Assembly: GCA_021822115.1 (NCBI GenBank)
Contig: JAJZSA010000001.1
Coordinates: 1 to 64,000, forward strand
Direction of reading: 5' to 3'
DNA: 64,000 bases
Source: Pseudomonadota bacterium
GTDB taxonomy: Bacteria > Pseudomonadota > Gammaproteobacteria > Burkholderiales > Gallionellaceae
The translations under genes were made by a program, and so were the position numbers. Shown here in pieces: positions 39,953 through 50,123 of this stretch. Within the stretch, counting starts at the first letter, position 1. Each line of letters starts with the position of its first letter. Below the pieces are notes generated by a model. The model had not been told where the DNA came from. It made no database searches and saw only the letters and a program-made list of their open reading frames with translations.

Positions 39953-42835
39953 TCAGAGCTGTTCCAGCATCGCTTGCGCTGCGGCCTTCTGCTGCTCATC
40001 GCCATCCTGCAACACTTCATCCAGGATCTCGCGCGCACCAGCCGCATCGCCCATCTCCTGATAGGCCTTGGCCAGATCGAGCTTGGTGGCGACTTCCTGC
40101 CAACGCTCATCCTTCACAGCCGGGGCGCTCCCCGCCACCTGCCCTGCATCATCCAGATTCAGACTGATATCTCCCAGACCGATGTCCAGCGGCGAGGACG
40201 GCTGCTCTTCTTCATCCACGCGGGCGTCGGTCTTGAAGTCGGGGATATCCAGACTGAAGGTCAATCCTTCATCGGCACTCTGCACCGGTGAAGGCTGTGC
40301 ACTAGCAGCCGGCGCATGGGCGGTGGTCACATCGAACACCAGATCGTCCAGTGTCGGTTCCGCAGCCGTGGCAGCAGGCACGCCCGGATGGGTCGCCGTA
40401 ACGTCGAATATCAGATCATCGCCACCGCTGCTCGCAGACCCGCTGGCCGCTGCTGCGCTGGGCACGCCGGAATGGGTGGAAGTGACATCGAACATCAGAT
40501 CGCCCATGCCGAAGTCGGACTTGCCCCCAGCGGTTGCTGCGGCAGCCGGAGTTTCCGCGGCACCAGTGATATCGAAATCCATCGGGGCATCGCTGGCGGC
40601 CTGCAACTCTTCGGAACTGAGGACCGCGGTACTTTCCGGCGTCTTCGGCAGGTCCAGAATCACGGTATCCATGGTTGATGCGAGAGGCCGATCGAGCACG
40701 AGGGTATCCATCGAGGCTGCCGCCGGCGTCTCCGCTGCCGAGCTGCCGAATCCCAGGTCGAAGTCGACCACCGGCTCGCTGGCTGCTTCGGCAACGGACC
40801 CGGTCGCGATTTCACCGCTCCCGCCATAGAACGGATTCCCCGGCTCCAGCTCACGCCCCATGGCAGCAGCCTGCTGCCAGGCGCCTTCGTCACCGGTATC
40901 CTTGACCTGACGCGCATAGGTCATGAAGGCATTCGCATCCTTGCGCGTCGCATAGATGGACAACAGCTTGAGCAGGATGGGGGTATCGCCCGGACGGCTA
41001 TGCAAAGCCTCTTTCAACACTTCTTCTGCCTGCACATCGCGACCGAAGGTGAGGAACAGTTCCGCTTCGGCGATCGGATCGACCTCGTCCGAAGCTGGTG
41101 CTTCCTGTTCCTGACCGCCCATCTGTGTGAAATCACCGGTATCCGGGGACGGCATCACCGGTTCCGCGATACGGCCGGTAGCGCTGCCGACATCCAGATC
41201 GCTGGCTGCAACGGCCGGCACAGCGGCCGCAGTTTTACGACGACGCGACAACCACAAGCCAAGACCGAGCACAGCCACGGCACCTGCGGCAGTTCCACCC
41301 AGCAGGATGGGGTCCTCCAGCAGGAAATCGATGAATGCCGGCTCAGCCTGTTCCGGCACGGGCACCGGAGCCGGCACTGCAGGTTTCGCGGTCGGCTGAG
41401 CCGGTACCGGCGCGCTTGCACCGACAGCCGCCGTCACTGCTTCGGCCGGAGCCTTCTGCGCCGCAGCGGCAGCTTCTTGCTGTTTCTTCAGCTCCGCCAG
41501 ACGTTGCAGATCCTGCACGTTCTTTTCCAGCATAGCGGTACGCTGTTCCGCTTCCTTCAGCGCCTTGGCCTTGGCGATGGTCTCCTCTTCCTTGCTGCTG
41601 GTGCCGGCTGCGGCGACTTCATCGCCGGGAGCCTCGCCCTTGGAGAGTTTCAGTACTTCGGTTGCCGCCCCCTTGGGTGCGGTTTTCTCCGCCACGGCCG
41701 CAGTGACCTTGCCGGTCGCTTCCTGCTGCACCGCATCATCACGTGCCTCGCCGCGCACGGCAGCGAGTTGCTGACGATAGGCATTCCAATCTTGCACCTG
41801 GGCGCGGTATTCACGTACCGCCTCATCTTGCTGTACGTCTGCGATCTCAGCGGCATCGGGGATGCGGATGATCTTGCCGGCCTTCAGGCGGTTCATGTTC
41901 TTACCCATGAATGCCTCGCCGTTGGCACGATAGAGCGCCACCAACATGCGCTCCAGGCTGACATCGTCCGGCTTGGCTTGCAGCGCGATCTTGCTCAGGC
42001 TATCGCCGCGCATGACCTTCACGGTCTTGTCTTGTGCCACCGGGATGGCTTCTTCCTTGCTCAGGGCATCCTGCTCCACCGGAGTTGCCTCGGCAGCGGG
42101 GGCCGGTTCTGCGCTTGGTTCTGCGCTTGGTTCTGCGCTTGGTTCTGCGCTTGGTTCTGAAGCAGCAGCGACGGCAGTTGCTGCGGCGGCCGGCGTAGCA
42201 TCAGCTGTAGCGGTAGCCACGGGAGTTGCTTCTGTCATCCCAGCTGCCGGCTCTGTAGCCGGTTCGGCCGGAACGGATTCCACCGCCGCCGGCACAGCAG
42301 CAGGCGGTTCGATGGCGGATGCCGCATCAAGGGCGGGTGCCGCATCCATCGGTGGCACTCTAGGTGTAGCCAAGGCCGCAGGCGCGGCCACTACCGGCGC
42401 GACCGGGCTGACGGCATCTGCTTGCGGCTCGACATTGAATCCGACCGGATCGAGCAGGAAGGTGTACTCACGCAACAGCTTGCCGGAAGACCAGCTGGCT
42501 TCGACCAGCAAGGTCACGAACGGCTCGTTGATGGGCTGACTGGAGGAGATGCGCACGACAGGCTGGGAGCTGTCGCGACCAACGATCTCGAATTTCAGCT
42601 TGGGCAACGCATAGGGGTAATCGATGCCGGCGTTCTTGAAGTCTTCCACGGAGGCCAGCTTGGCGACCAGACTGCCGCGATCGGCTTTATCTACCGCAAC
42701 AAGTTCGATCTCGGCCTTCAACGGCTGTCCCAGATTGGAGGTGACCGACATGCCGCCCAGCCCGACCGCACCAGCGACTCCAGACACCAATAGACAGACG
42801 ATAAAACCCGACGTTTTAAGGATCGTTTTCAGCAC
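39953..42835 (-). CDS. fimV: FimV-family polar/pilus assembly protein
   Basis: This 960-residue inner-membrane protein has a signal peptide (cleavage near residue 22, after GVAGA), a FimV N-terminal domain (GLGGMSVTSNLGQPLKAEIE onward) and a LysM peptidoglycan-binding module near residues 270-330 (KVMRGDSLSKIALQAKPDDV). A coiled coil with Gln/Glu-rich stretch and one membrane helix near 520 follow. The C-terminal TPR-like FimV domain (TKLDLAKAYQEMGDAAGARE) ends the protein. FimV supports type IV pilus assembly, twitching and pole organisation through cAMP in Pseudomonas. A GTG start is used. The adenylate cyclase at 19349 may be functionally related, by inference. Confidence 0.93.
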   Translation of the reverse strand: MLKTILKTSGFIVCLLVSGVAGAVGLGGMSVTSNLGQPLKAEIELVAVDKADRGSLVAKLASVEDFKNAGIDYPYALPKLKFEIVGRDSSQPVVRISSSQPINEPFVTLLVEASWSSGKLLREYTFLLDPVGFNVEPQADAVSPVAPVVAAPAALATPRVPPMDAAPALDAASAIEPPAAVPAAVESVPAEPATEPAAGMTEATPVATATADATPAAAATAVAAASEPSAEPSAEPSAEPSAEPAPAAEATPVEQDALSKEEAIPVAQDKTVKVMRGDSLSKIALQAKPDDVSLERMLVALYRANGEAFMGKNMNRLKAGKIIRIPDAAEIADVQQDEAVREYRAQVQDWNAYRQQLAAVRGEARDDAVQQEATGKVTAAVAEKTAPKGAATEVLKLSKGEAPGDEVAAAGTSSKEEETIAKAKALKEAEQRTAMLEKNVQDLQRLAELKKQQEAAAAAQKAPAEAVTAAVGASAPVPAQPTAKPAVPAPVPVPEQAEPAFIDFLLEDPILLGGTAAGAVAVLGLGLWLSRRRKTAAAVPAVAASDLDVGSATGRIAEPVMPSPDTGDFTQMGGQEQEAPASDEVDPIAEAELFLTFGRDVQAEEVLKEALHSRPGDTPILLKLLSIYATRKDANAFMTYARQVKDTGDEGAWQQAAAMGRELEPGNPFYGGSGEIATGSVAEAASEPVVDFDLGFGSSAAETPAAASMDTLVLDRPLASTMDTVILDLPKTPESTAVLSSEELQAASDAPMDFDITGAAETPAAAATAGGKSDFGMGDLMFDVTSTHSGVPSAAAASGSASSGGDDLIFDVTATHPGVPAATAAEPTLDDLVFDVTTAHAPAASAQPSPVQSADEGLTFSLDIPDFKTDARVDEEEQPSSPLDIGLGDISLNLDDAGQVAGSAPAVKDERWQEVATKLDLAKAYQEMGDAAGAREILDEVLQDGDEQQKAAAQAMLEQL
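42105..42158 (-). repeat. 12-bp tandem repeat inside fimV
   Basis: GGTTCTGCGCTT is repeated four times exactly, plus half a unit. In frame it encodes four SAEP repeats in the linker before the LysM module. Copy-number change would keep the frame. Confidence 0.9.
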
Positions 42836-42955
42836 TCGGCCACCCTTTAGTAATTCCCTGACGATAATCAGACTAACATCAGAGGGTTAGTGATGCAAGC
42901 TCATGCACGCTCTAGATAGCGCGACTAAGCAGCGGTAATCAACAGGTTTTTTCCC

Positions 42956-44059
42956 TTACTTGCCGATCAGGATGCGCAACATCCGGCGTAACGGTTCTGC
43001 AGCCCCCCACAGCAACTGGTCGCCACAGACAAAGGCGCTCAGGTAGTCGGCGCCCAACTCCATCTTGCGCACGCGACCGACGGCGATATCCAGTTTGCCG
43101 GTCACCGCTGCCGGGGTCAGTTCGCGCACCGACAGGCTGCGCTCGTTCGACACGAACTTGACCCACGGATTGCCGCCCTTGATCAAGGATTCGATCTCGG
43201 CCAGCGGCAGATCCTTGTTCAGCTTGAGGGTCAATGCCAAGCTGTGGCAGCGCATGGCACCGATGCGCACGCACAGACCGTCCACCGGGATGGTCTGCCG
43301 GGTACCGAGGATCTTGTTGACCTCGGCCTTGCCCTTCCACTCTTCCTTGGATTGGCCATTGTCCAACTGCTTGTCGATCCACGGGATCAGGCCGCCAGCC
43401 AGCGGAGCGCCGAAATGTTCGGTCGGCATCGCAGCGGAACGCATGCTGTCCGCCACACGCTGGTCGATTTCCAGGATGGCGGATTTCTCGTCCTGCAACA
43501 ATTCAGCCACCGAAGCATGCAGCACGCCCATCTGCTTCAGCAGCTCGCGCATGTTCTGTGCGCCCGCACCGCTGGCCGCCTGATAGGTCATGGAAGACAC
43601 CCATTCCACCAGCCCGGCATGGAACAGACCACCTAGGCCCATCAACAGGATGGAGTTGGTGCAATTGCCGCCGATGTAGTTCTTGACGCCGCGCGCCAGT
43701 GCCGCATCGATCACGTTACGGTTGACCGGATCGAGGATGATGACCGCATCGTCTTCCATGCGCAGGGTGGAAGCGGCATCGATCCAGTAACCCTGCCAGC
43801 CAGACGCACGCAGCTTGGGGAATATCTCGGTGGTGTAATCACCGCCCTGGCAGGAGATGATGGCATCCATCGCCTGCAGCGCCGCCAGGTCGAAGGCATC
43901 CTTCAAGGGGACACCCTTGCCTTCGGCAGGTGCAGCACCGCCCACATTGGAAGTGGTGAAGAACACCGCGTCGATCAGGTCGAAATCCTTCTCCTCACGC
44001 ATGCGCTGCATGAGCACCGAACCGACCATCCCGCGCCAACCGATCAAACCGACTTTCAT
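42956..44059 (-). CDS. asd: Aspartate-semialdehyde dehydrogenase
   Basis: This 367-residue enzyme makes aspartate semialdehyde for Lys, Met, Thr and cell wall synthesis. C133 in [10 protein letters not shown] is the acyl-enzyme nucleophile. The NADP loop is [12 protein letters not shown]. The long-chain proteobacterial form is evident from length. It follows leuB by 21 bases, the conserved leuCDB-asd order. The 120-base gap to fimV holds no gene and no clear terminator. Confidence 0.97.
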   Translation of the reverse strand: MKVGLIGWRGMVGSVLMQRMREEKDFDLIDAVFFTTSNVGGAAPAEGKGVPLKDAFDLAALQAMDAIISCQGGDYTTEIFPKLRASGWQGYWIDAASTLRMEDDAVIILDPVNRNVIDAALARGVKNYIGGNCTNSILLMGLGGLFHAGLVEWVSSMTYQAASGAGAQNMRELLKQMGVLHASVAELLQDEKSAILEIDQRVADSMRSAAMPTEHFGAPLAGGLIPWIDKQLDNGQSKEEWKGKAEVNKILGTRQTIPVDGLCVRIGAMRCHSLALTLKLNKDLPLAEIESLIKGGNPWVKFVSNERSLSVRELTPAAVTGKLDIAVGRVRKMELGADYLSAFVCGDQLLWGAAEPLRRMLRILIGK

Positions 44060-44080
44060 GATGTTCCTTTGTTATTCCCG

Positions 44081-45136
44081 TTACAGCGCCGCAACCACTG
44101 CGTCGCCCATGGCTGCACAACCGACCTTGTTCATGCCTTCGGTCCAGATGTCGGCGGTACGATAACCCTGCGCCAGCGCCTTCTTCACGGCATCCTCGAT
44201 GCGCACCGCATTCGCTTCATCATTGAAGGTGTAACGCAACATCATCGCGGCCGACAGGATGGTCGCCAGCGGATTCGCCACATCCTTGCCGGCGATGTCC
44301 GGGGCAGAACCGTGGCTGGGTTCGTACATCCCCTTGTTGTTGGCATCCAGCGACGCGGACGGCAGCATGCCGATGGAGCCGGTCAGCATCGAGGCCTCGT
44401 CGGACAGGATGTCGCCGAAGATGTTGCCGGTCACCATCACATCGAACTGCTTGGGCGCGCGCACCAACTGCATCGCGGCGTTGTCCACATACATGTGAGA
44501 GAGTTCGACCTCGGGGTATTCCTTGGACAGCTCGATCATCACTTGACGCCACAGTTCGGTGGTCTCCAGCACGTTGGCCTTGTCCACGGAGCACACCTTC
44601 TTGTTGCGCTTCATGGCGATATCGAACGCCACGCGGCCGATACGTTTGATCTCGGATTCGCTGTAGCGCATGGTGTTGATACCTTCGCGCTCGCCATTTT
44701 CCAAAGTAGAAATACCGCGCGGCTGACCGAAGTAGATGTCACCGGTCAATTCACGCACGATCATGATATCGAGACCGCTTACCACTTCCGGTTTCAGCGT
44801 GGAAGCCGAAGCCAGTTCTGGATACAGCAGCGCCGGACGCAGATTGGCGAACAGGTTCAGTTCCTTGCGGATGCGCAGCAGGCCGCGCTCGGGGCGCAGA
44901 TGACGCTCCAGCTTGTCGTATTTCCAGTCGCCCACGGCACCGAGCAGCACCGCATCGGCCGCCTTGGCCAGCGCCAGCGTCGCATCCGGCAGCGGATCGC
45001 CTGCCGCCTCGTAACCTGCGCCGCCGATCGGCGCTTCTTCCATCTCCAGACCGATATCCAGTGCCTTCAGCACCTTTACCGCCTGCGCTACGATCTCGGG
45101 GCCGATGCCGTCACCCGGCAATACTGCGATCTTCAT
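44081..45136 (-). CDS. leuB: 3-isopropylmalate dehydrogenase
   Basis: This 351-residue NAD enzyme performs oxidative decarboxylation in leucine synthesis. It shows [37 protein letters not shown] and [20 protein letters not shown]. Length and motifs are standard. It follows leuD after 28 bases. Confidence 0.98.
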   Translation of the reverse strand: MKIAVLPGDGIGPEIVAQAVKVLKALDIGLEMEEAPIGGAGYEAAGDPLPDATLALAKAADAVLLGAVGDWKYDKLERHLRPERGLLRIRKELNLFANLRPALLYPELASASTLKPEVVSGLDIMIVRELTGDIYFGQPRGISTLENGEREGINTMRYSESEIKRIGRVAFDIAMKRNKKVCSVDKANVLETTELWRQVMIELSKEYPEVELSHMYVDNAAMQLVRAPKQFDVMVTGNIFGDILSDEASMLTGSIGMLPSASLDANNKGMYEPSHGSAPDIAGKDVANPLATILSAAMMLRYTFNDEANAVRIEDAVKKALAQGYRTADIWTEGMNKVGCAAMGDAVVAAL

Positions 45137-45164
45137 ACTCTCATCCAGTCGAAAATTAAATTAG

Positions 45165-45803
45165 TTATGCGAACAACCACGGCTGCGCCGCACGATGTTT
45201 GGCTTCGAAGGCCTTGATGTCATCCACATGCTGCAAGGTCAGGCCGATATCGTCCAGACCATTCAACAGGCAATGTTTGCGGAAGGCATCGACCTCGAAT
45301 GCGATCTCCTTGCCTTCCGGCATCACGATCACCTGACGCGCTAGGTCGACCGTCAATTTATAACCTACTGTGGGCACTACCGCCTTGAACAGGCTATCGA
45401 CGATGGCTGCATCCAGCTTGATCGGCAACAGGCCGTTCTTGAAACAGTTGTTGAAGAAGATGTCAGCGAAGCTCGGCGCGATGATGACGCGGAAGCCATA
45501 ATCCTCCAGCGCCCACGGTGCATGCTCACGCGACGAGCCGCAACCGAAATTCTCGCGCGCCAGCAAAATCTGCGCGCCTTGGTAACGCGGCTGGTTGAGC
45601 ACGAAATCCGGGTTCAGCGGACGCTTGCTGTTATCCATGCCCGGTTCGCCATGATCCAGATAACGCCACTCGTCGAAGGCGTTGGGGCCGAAACCGGAAC
45701 GCTTGATCGACTTCAGGAATTGCTTGGGGATGATGGCATCGGTATCCACGTTGGCTCTGTCCAACGGCACCACCACACCATCGAATGTCTCAAACTTACG
45801 CAT
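45165..45803 (-). CDS. leuD: 3-isopropylmalate dehydratase small subunit
   Basis: This 212-residue swivel-domain subunit of isopropylmalate isomerase contains [15 protein letters not shown] and the substrate-binding [17 protein letters not shown] 45803 overlaps the stop of the small secreted protein gene (TGATG). The preceding GTG codon could also serve as start. Confidence 0.97.
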   Translation of the reverse strand: MRKFETFDGVVVPLDRANVDTDAIIPKQFLKSIKRSGFGPNAFDEWRYLDHGEPGMDNSKRPLNPDFVLNQPRYQGAQILLARENFGCGSSREHAPWALEDYGFRVIIAPSFADIFFNNCFKNGLLPIKLDAAIVDSLFKAVVPTVGYKLTVDLARQVIVMPEGKEIAFEVDAFRKHCLLNGLDDIGLTLQHVDDIKAFEAKHRAAQPWLFA

Positions 45804-46036
45804 CACTTGCTCGCTTTCTTCAGGTATTCGCCACCGGCCTTGAGCTTCTCGCCCAGCCAGCTGCCGCCTTCCTTCAAACCATGGACAGCGGCCTTGCCGC
45901 CCTCCTTCACACCGTCGCCCAGCTTTTCGGCACCTTGCTTGATGCCCTCACCGGCCTGCGCCACGGTACTTTTTTCCTCGGCTTGCACCGGTTGAAAGAC
46001 CAGCAACAGCGCTGCCATCAACACCCAGTGCCTCAT
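45803..46036 (-). CDS. Small exported protein between leuC and leuD
   Basis: This 77-residue protein has a signal peptide (hydrophobic [13 protein letters not shown], cleavage near AEEK). The mature part is an amphipathic helix of degenerate 11-residue repeats rich in Gly, Lys, Glu ([20 protein letters not shown] and [18 protein letters not shown]). No lipobox Cys is present. Related bacteria often carry a small entericidin-like lipoprotein at this locus. This may be its counterpart, but I cannot assign a function. It starts 4 bases after leuC and overlaps leuD. Confidence 0.75.
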   Translation of the reverse strand: MRHWVLMAALLLVFQPVQAEEKSTVAQAGEGIKQGAEKLGDGVKEGGKAAVHGLKEGGSWLGEKLKAGGEYLKKASK

Positions 46037-46039
46037 CGC

Positions 46040-47443
46040 TCACCCCTTGCTGACATCGACGAAATGCCCGGCGATCGCCGCCGCCGCCGCCATCGCGGGG
46101 CTGACCAGGTGCGTGCGTCCGCCCTGCCCCTGACGACCTTCGAAGTTGCGGTTCGAGGTCGACGCGCAACGCTCGCCCGGTTCCAGACGGTCATCATTCA
46201 TCGCCAGACACATCGAGCAACCTGGATCGCGCCACTCGAAGCCGGCTTCGACGAATACTTTGTCCAGCCCTTCTTTCTCGGCCTGCGCCTTCACCAGGCC
46301 GGAACCCGGCACGACCATCGCCAGCTTCACGTTGGCCGCCACCTTCTTGCCCTTGGCCACGGCGGCCGCTTCGCGCATGTCTTCGATACGCGCATTGGTA
46401 CAGGAGCCGATGAACACCTTGTCCACCTTGATCTCGCTGATCGGCGTATTCGCCTGCAAGCCCATGTACTGCAAGGCGCGCTCCCAGTCGCCGCGTTTCA
46501 CCGCATCCGGTGCGGAGGCCGGATCGGGCACCCGGCCATTGATATCCGTCACCATCTCGGGCGAAGTACCCCAGGTCACTTGCGGTTTGATCTGCGCAGC
46601 ATCCAGCTCCACCGCCGCGTCGAACTTCGCGCCTTCGTCGCTATGCAATGTCTTCCAGTAAGCCACGGCCTTGTCCCATTCCGCCGCCTTGGGTGCGAAC
46701 GGACGGCCCTGCACATATTCGATGGTGGTGTCGTCGCAAGCCACCATGCCGGCGCGCGCACCGGCTTCGATGGCCATGTTGCACAAAGTCATACGGCCTT
46801 CCATGCTCAAACCACGGATGGCGCTGCCCGCGAACTCGATGGCGTAACCGGTACCGCCTGCGGTGCCGATCTTGCCGATCACCGCCAGCGCGATATCCTT
46901 GGCGGTCACACCACGGCCGAGCTGGCCGTCCACCTTGACCAGCATGGCTTTGGACTTCTTCGCCACCAGGCACTGCGTCGCCATCACATGCTCGACCTCG
47001 GAGGTACCGATGCCATGCGCCAATGCGGCGAAGGCGCCGTGCGTGCTGGTATGCGAATCGCCGCACACCACGGTCATGCCGGGCAAGGTCGCACCCTGTT
47101 CCGGGCCGATCACATGCACGATGCCCTGACGGATGTCGTTCATCTTGAACTCGACCACGCCGAACTCGGCGCAGTTGGCGTCCAGTGTCTCCACCTGAGT
47201 ACGCGAAATGGGGTCGGCGATACCTGCTGCGCGATTGGTGGTGGGGACGTTATGGTCCGGCACCGCCAGCATGGAGGCCGTACGCCAAGGCTTGCGCTGC
47301 GCCAGCTTCAGGCCTTCGAAGGCCTGCGGGCTGGTCACCTCGTGCACCAGTTGACGGTCGATATAGATCAACGCGGTGCCGTCGGCTTCCTGTCGCACCA
47401 CGTGAGAATCCCAGAGTTTGTCGTATAAGGTCTTTGCGGTCAT
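46040..47443 (-). CDS. leuC: 3-isopropylmalate dehydratase large subunit
   Basis: This 467-residue aconitase-family subunit isomerises isopropylmalate. The 4Fe-4S ligands are the Cys of [11 protein letters not shown] and the two Cys of [33 protein letters not shown] is characteristic. GCAGG precedes the ATG at 47443, and the longer upstream frame lacks family sequence. It is the first gene of the leuC-leuD-leuB-asd run. Confidence 0.98.
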   Translation of the reverse strand: MTAKTLYDKLWDSHVVRQEADGTALIYIDRQLVHEVTSPQAFEGLKLAQRKPWRTASMLAVPDHNVPTTNRAAGIADPISRTQVETLDANCAEFGVVEFKMNDIRQGIVHVIGPEQGATLPGMTVVCGDSHTSTHGAFAALAHGIGTSEVEHVMATQCLVAKKSKAMLVKVDGQLGRGVTAKDIALAVIGKIGTAGGTGYAIEFAGSAIRGLSMEGRMTLCNMAIEAGARAGMVACDDTTIEYVQGRPFAPKAAEWDKAVAYWKTLHSDEGAKFDAAVELDAAQIKPQVTWGTSPEMVTDINGRVPDPASAPDAVKRGDWERALQYMGLQANTPISEIKVDKVFIGSCTNARIEDMREAAAVAKGKKVAANVKLAMVVPGSGLVKAQAEKEGLDKVFVEAGFEWRDPGCSMCLAMNDDRLEPGERCASTSNRNFEGRQGQGGRTHLVSPAMAAAAAIAGHFVDVSKG

Positions 47444-47761
47444 TTGCCTGCTTCCATAAGAGCGCCGGATTATGCCACAGCGCCGGGTTCCTCTGCCACG
47501 CGCCATGAAGCACGAAGCCGGACATCGCTTGCCGTTTGGTCAACGATTCCGCAGCGGGCCCCCAAAGTCTGGCCTGCCAGATGCCCCCCCCCAACTGTCC
47601 AAGCGATCAAGCTGCACGAATACCCAGCCCGCATAGGCCAAACGGCATATTGTTCATGAGCGTGAATTCCAGTAAGTTCCCACATGCCGCAGGGTCTTTC
47701 GCGGCGACAAACGCAGCTTGTGATGCGATACCAATAACGACAACCTTGTCGAGGGAGCTTG
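47444..47761. other. Intergenic region at the left edge of the foreign islet
   Basis: This stretch should hold the leuC promoter. A CATAAT hexamer on the minus strand at 47469-47474 is a weak -10 candidate. No gene that I recognise is present. Short frames on both strands have no family features. The change to a C/A-rich, decayed composition begins here. Confidence 0.4.
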
Positions 47762-48433
47762 ATGGCGGCAACCAGAAAAGTTGCGTGGAAGGCGCATATT
47801 GTCGGGGTAGACCCACAAAACTTTGCCCCCAGCTTGCTGCTCATCCCAAACCTGCCGCCTGCACCTTTTGCGCAAGCCATGTTGCGCATCCTGCTGCTCT
47901 TCGCCCTGTTACTGTGGGCTACCTTTTGGAAGCTGGATACCATCGCCAGCGCCAAGGCAACGCCAAGCGCCCTTCCCCATACCGTGGGCACCGTCATCAG
48001 CCCCGGCACCATCCTCATGACCCTCGTCCCCAAGGACGAAAAACTCCGGGCCGAGGTCTGGATCTCCAATCAGGACGTCGGCTTCATCCACCAAGGCCAA
48101 CCCACGAAGATAAAATTCGCCGCCTACCAATTCCAGAAATACGGCATGGTCCAAGGCGAGGTCGCCCACCTCAGTGCCGACGCCACCGACACCAGCCAGC
48201 AAAGTGCCGGCCAAGCCGCCCCGCCCAGCGCCAAATCCCCCAACGGACAACTCTATGCCTACCGTGCTTTGGGCGACCTCAAGGCTCAGGAACTCATCGC
48301 CGACGGCATCAAACACGCCCTGAGACCCGGCATGCAAGTTACTGCCGAGATCCACCTCGGTACCCGAACCATCCTCGAATACCTGCTCTCACCCGTGATG
48401 GGGGCGTTTCAGGAAGCGGGGAGGGAGCGGTGA
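47762..48433 (+). pseudogene. HlyD-type secretion adaptor lacking its middle (decayed)
   Basis: The 223-residue frame starts like a type I secretion membrane-fusion protein: a Pro-rich cytoplasmic end and one membrane helix (MLRILLLFALLLWATFWKLD). It then jumps straight to the C-terminal beta domain (GTVISPGTILMTLVPKDEKL, VWISNQDVGFIHQGQPTKIK, and LRPGMQVTAEIHLGTRTILE with EYLLSPV). The roughly 200-residue lipoyl and coiled-coil hairpin part, which bridges to TolC, is missing without a frame break. A good ribosome-binding site (GAGGGAG) remains. No ABC exporter or TolC gene is adjacent. Probably a non-functional remnant, although a shortened protein could be made. Confidence 0.75.
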
Positions 48434-48464
48434 AATGGATGTGCATATTTCCGAATTCAAAGCA

Positions 48465-48509
48465 GGAGAGTTGAAATGCGAAAACATATTTCGAAGCTGT
48501 CCCCTCTGA
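48465..48509 (+). repeat. Left direct repeat flanking truncated transposase
   Basis: This repeat matches 49093-49137 at about 40 of 45 positions. The first 26 bases differ at one position only. Both copies end in a C-rich CTGTCCCCTCTGA-like tail typical of ends of REP/RAYT elements. Confidence 0.75.
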
Positions 48510-48510
48510 C

Positions 48511-49089
48511 CATGCATATGTGTTGATGACCAACCATGTGCATTTGCTAGTGACGCCAGACAAGGCCGACAGCATCGCCAAGATGATGCAGTCCATTGGC
48601 AGGCGCTATGTGCAATACATCAACTGCAGCTATCGGCGCACGGGCAGTTTGTGGGAAGGGAGATTCAAATCCAGTTTTGTGCAGGCCGAAGAATACCTGC
48701 TGACCTGCATGCGCTACATCGAACTGAACCCGGTGCGTGCCAACATGGTGAACGAACCATCGCAGTATCGCTGGTCAAGTTACCGGCATAACGGATTGGG
48801 ACAAATGGACGAACGCATCATCCCACATTCGCTGTATCTAGCACTGGGCAAGGATGAGATAGAGCGTCTGGCTGAATATCGCGGACTGTTCCGTAGTGAA
48901 CTGGATGATGCGGCGATCTCGGAAATCCGGCTTGCGCTGGCGCAGGGGCAGCCGCTGGGAAGTGAACGATTCAGCGAAATGACGTGTGCCGCAGTGGGTG
49001 TGAGGCGTGCGCAGAGGAAGCCGGGCAGGCCGAAGATGGAGCGCGAACAAAGTATGCGAGTTGAGGATCAATCTGACTTTGGATTTTGA
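48511..49089 (+). pseudogene. REP-associated tyrosine transposase (Y1 family), 5'-truncated
   Basis: The frame carries the HUH motif in HAYVLMTNHVHLLVTPDK, the LWEGRFKSSFVQ segment and the tyrosine helix with RYIELNPVRANMV. It ends in the family C-terminus GVRRAQRKPGRPK. About the first 45 residues, normally beginning with an IxxRGN strand, are missing. The left direct repeat begins at the break. Only GTG 48520 or ATG 48526 could serve as start. Confidence 0.85.
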
Positions 49090-49092
49090 ACG

Positions 49093-49137
49093 GGAGAATT
49101 GAAATGCGAAAACATATTGCGATGCTGCCCCCTTTGA
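49093..49137 (+). repeat. Right direct repeat flanking truncated transposase
   Basis: This is the partner of 48465-48509, starting 3 bases after the transposase stop. The following 40 bases are T-rich with a repeated CCCTTTGATTT motif. Confidence 0.75.
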
Positions 49138-49190
49138 TTTTTTCTGACCCCTTTGATTTCTTTGATTTTTAGAATGTGGAGGCAACAAGC

Positions 49191-50081
49191 ATGAAAGATA
49201 TGACTATCAAGCGGCTGGTACAGATATTGGCGATGATGTTTTCGCTGAATGCAATAGCGGCAGAACCACTGTCTTCGGCAATCGATCTCAATCTGCCTAT
49301 TCATCAGGAAAAAAAACTGCATCCGGAGATATCTGATCCGGTATTGGGCGATCAGGCTCAAATCGTTGAATGGGCATGGAGTCCACAGTATGCCGAGCGG
49401 TTTGGGTTGCAGCCGCAAGCGGATGGTTTGCCAAATGGTGGGTTGTGGTTGGTGGGGGTGAAGATAGAGCGAGAGCAATATCGCGAATGGCAGCGTTACA
49501 CCTGCAATATTGTGGGGTTGATGGATAAGAAACTACCGATACTTACTCCTCCGGGGGAGCGTTATGTTGATCACAGGCATGCTTGGTTGTGGTTAAGCGG
49601 ATTACCCGGGAGGTTGCCAGTGCCAGAGGAAATCGCGCATCAAGTTGAGCAGCGCAACTTTGCACCGGCATTGGCAACATGGAGAAAAACTGGACTGACC
49701 AATAAGTTTGAAAATGTTGATCGTTTCTCTCGCTACATAATTCTTATTAGTGAGTTTACAAAGGACCTATTATTTTTTGAAGCAGAAGTAGGGTGCTCCG
49801 TATTTGGTGATCCGACTGTATTTCGTAACGAAATTCGATTCCCTACGCGGATTGATGGCAAGAACGATGACGATCCGAAATCTGGTGCGGTGTTTGAGCG
49901 CAGTGCCGCCCATTTTGATCTTCCTGACAGTCTGATGCAACGCATCTATCTCTATACGGTTGATGCGAATGATTGGACTTCGTGTTTCATGACTCGGATT
50001 GATGGCAAGAGGGCGGGACTCTCTTTACATGCTCTTAAAACAAACCGTTTCGGCAACACCTGTGAACAAGTAGTCAAGTAG
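49191..50081 (+). CDS. Secreted protein of unknown function, upstream partner of the lipase
   Basis: This 296-residue protein has a signal peptide (KRLVQILAMMFSLNAIAA, cleavage before EPLSS). The mature part has no motif that I recognise. It contains VEWAWSPQYAERFGL, paired TRIDGK segments (near 221 and 277) and three scattered Cys residues. The DNA is clearly AT-richer than the flanking chromosome, which suggests transfer. GGAGG at 8-base spacing fixes ATG 49191. It is followed after 42 bases by the lipase gene. An accessory or immunity role for the lipase is conceivable but unsupported. Confidence 0.7.
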   Translation: MKDMTIKRLVQILAMMFSLNAIAAEPLSSAIDLNLPIHQEKKLHPEISDPVLGDQAQIVEWAWSPQYAERFGLQPQADGLPNGGLWLVGVKIEREQYREWQRYTCNIVGLMDKKLPILTPPGERYVDHRHAWLWLSGLPGRLPVPEEIAHQVEQRNFAPALATWRKTGLTNKFENVDRFSRYIILISEFTKDLLFFEAEVGCSVFGDPTVFRNEIRFPTRIDGKNDDDPKSGAVFERSAAHFDLPDSLMQRIYLYTVDANDWTSCFMTRIDGKRAGLSLHALKTNRFGNTCEQVVK

Positions 50082-50123
50082 AAAAGATAAACCGTTCGCC
50101 AAATTTACAGAAAGGATTTCATC

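Noticed and set aside
47470..48069. Minus-strand frames upstream of the HlyD remnant
   Set aside because: No recognisable domain, and they overlap the HlyD frame, whose family match is much stronger.
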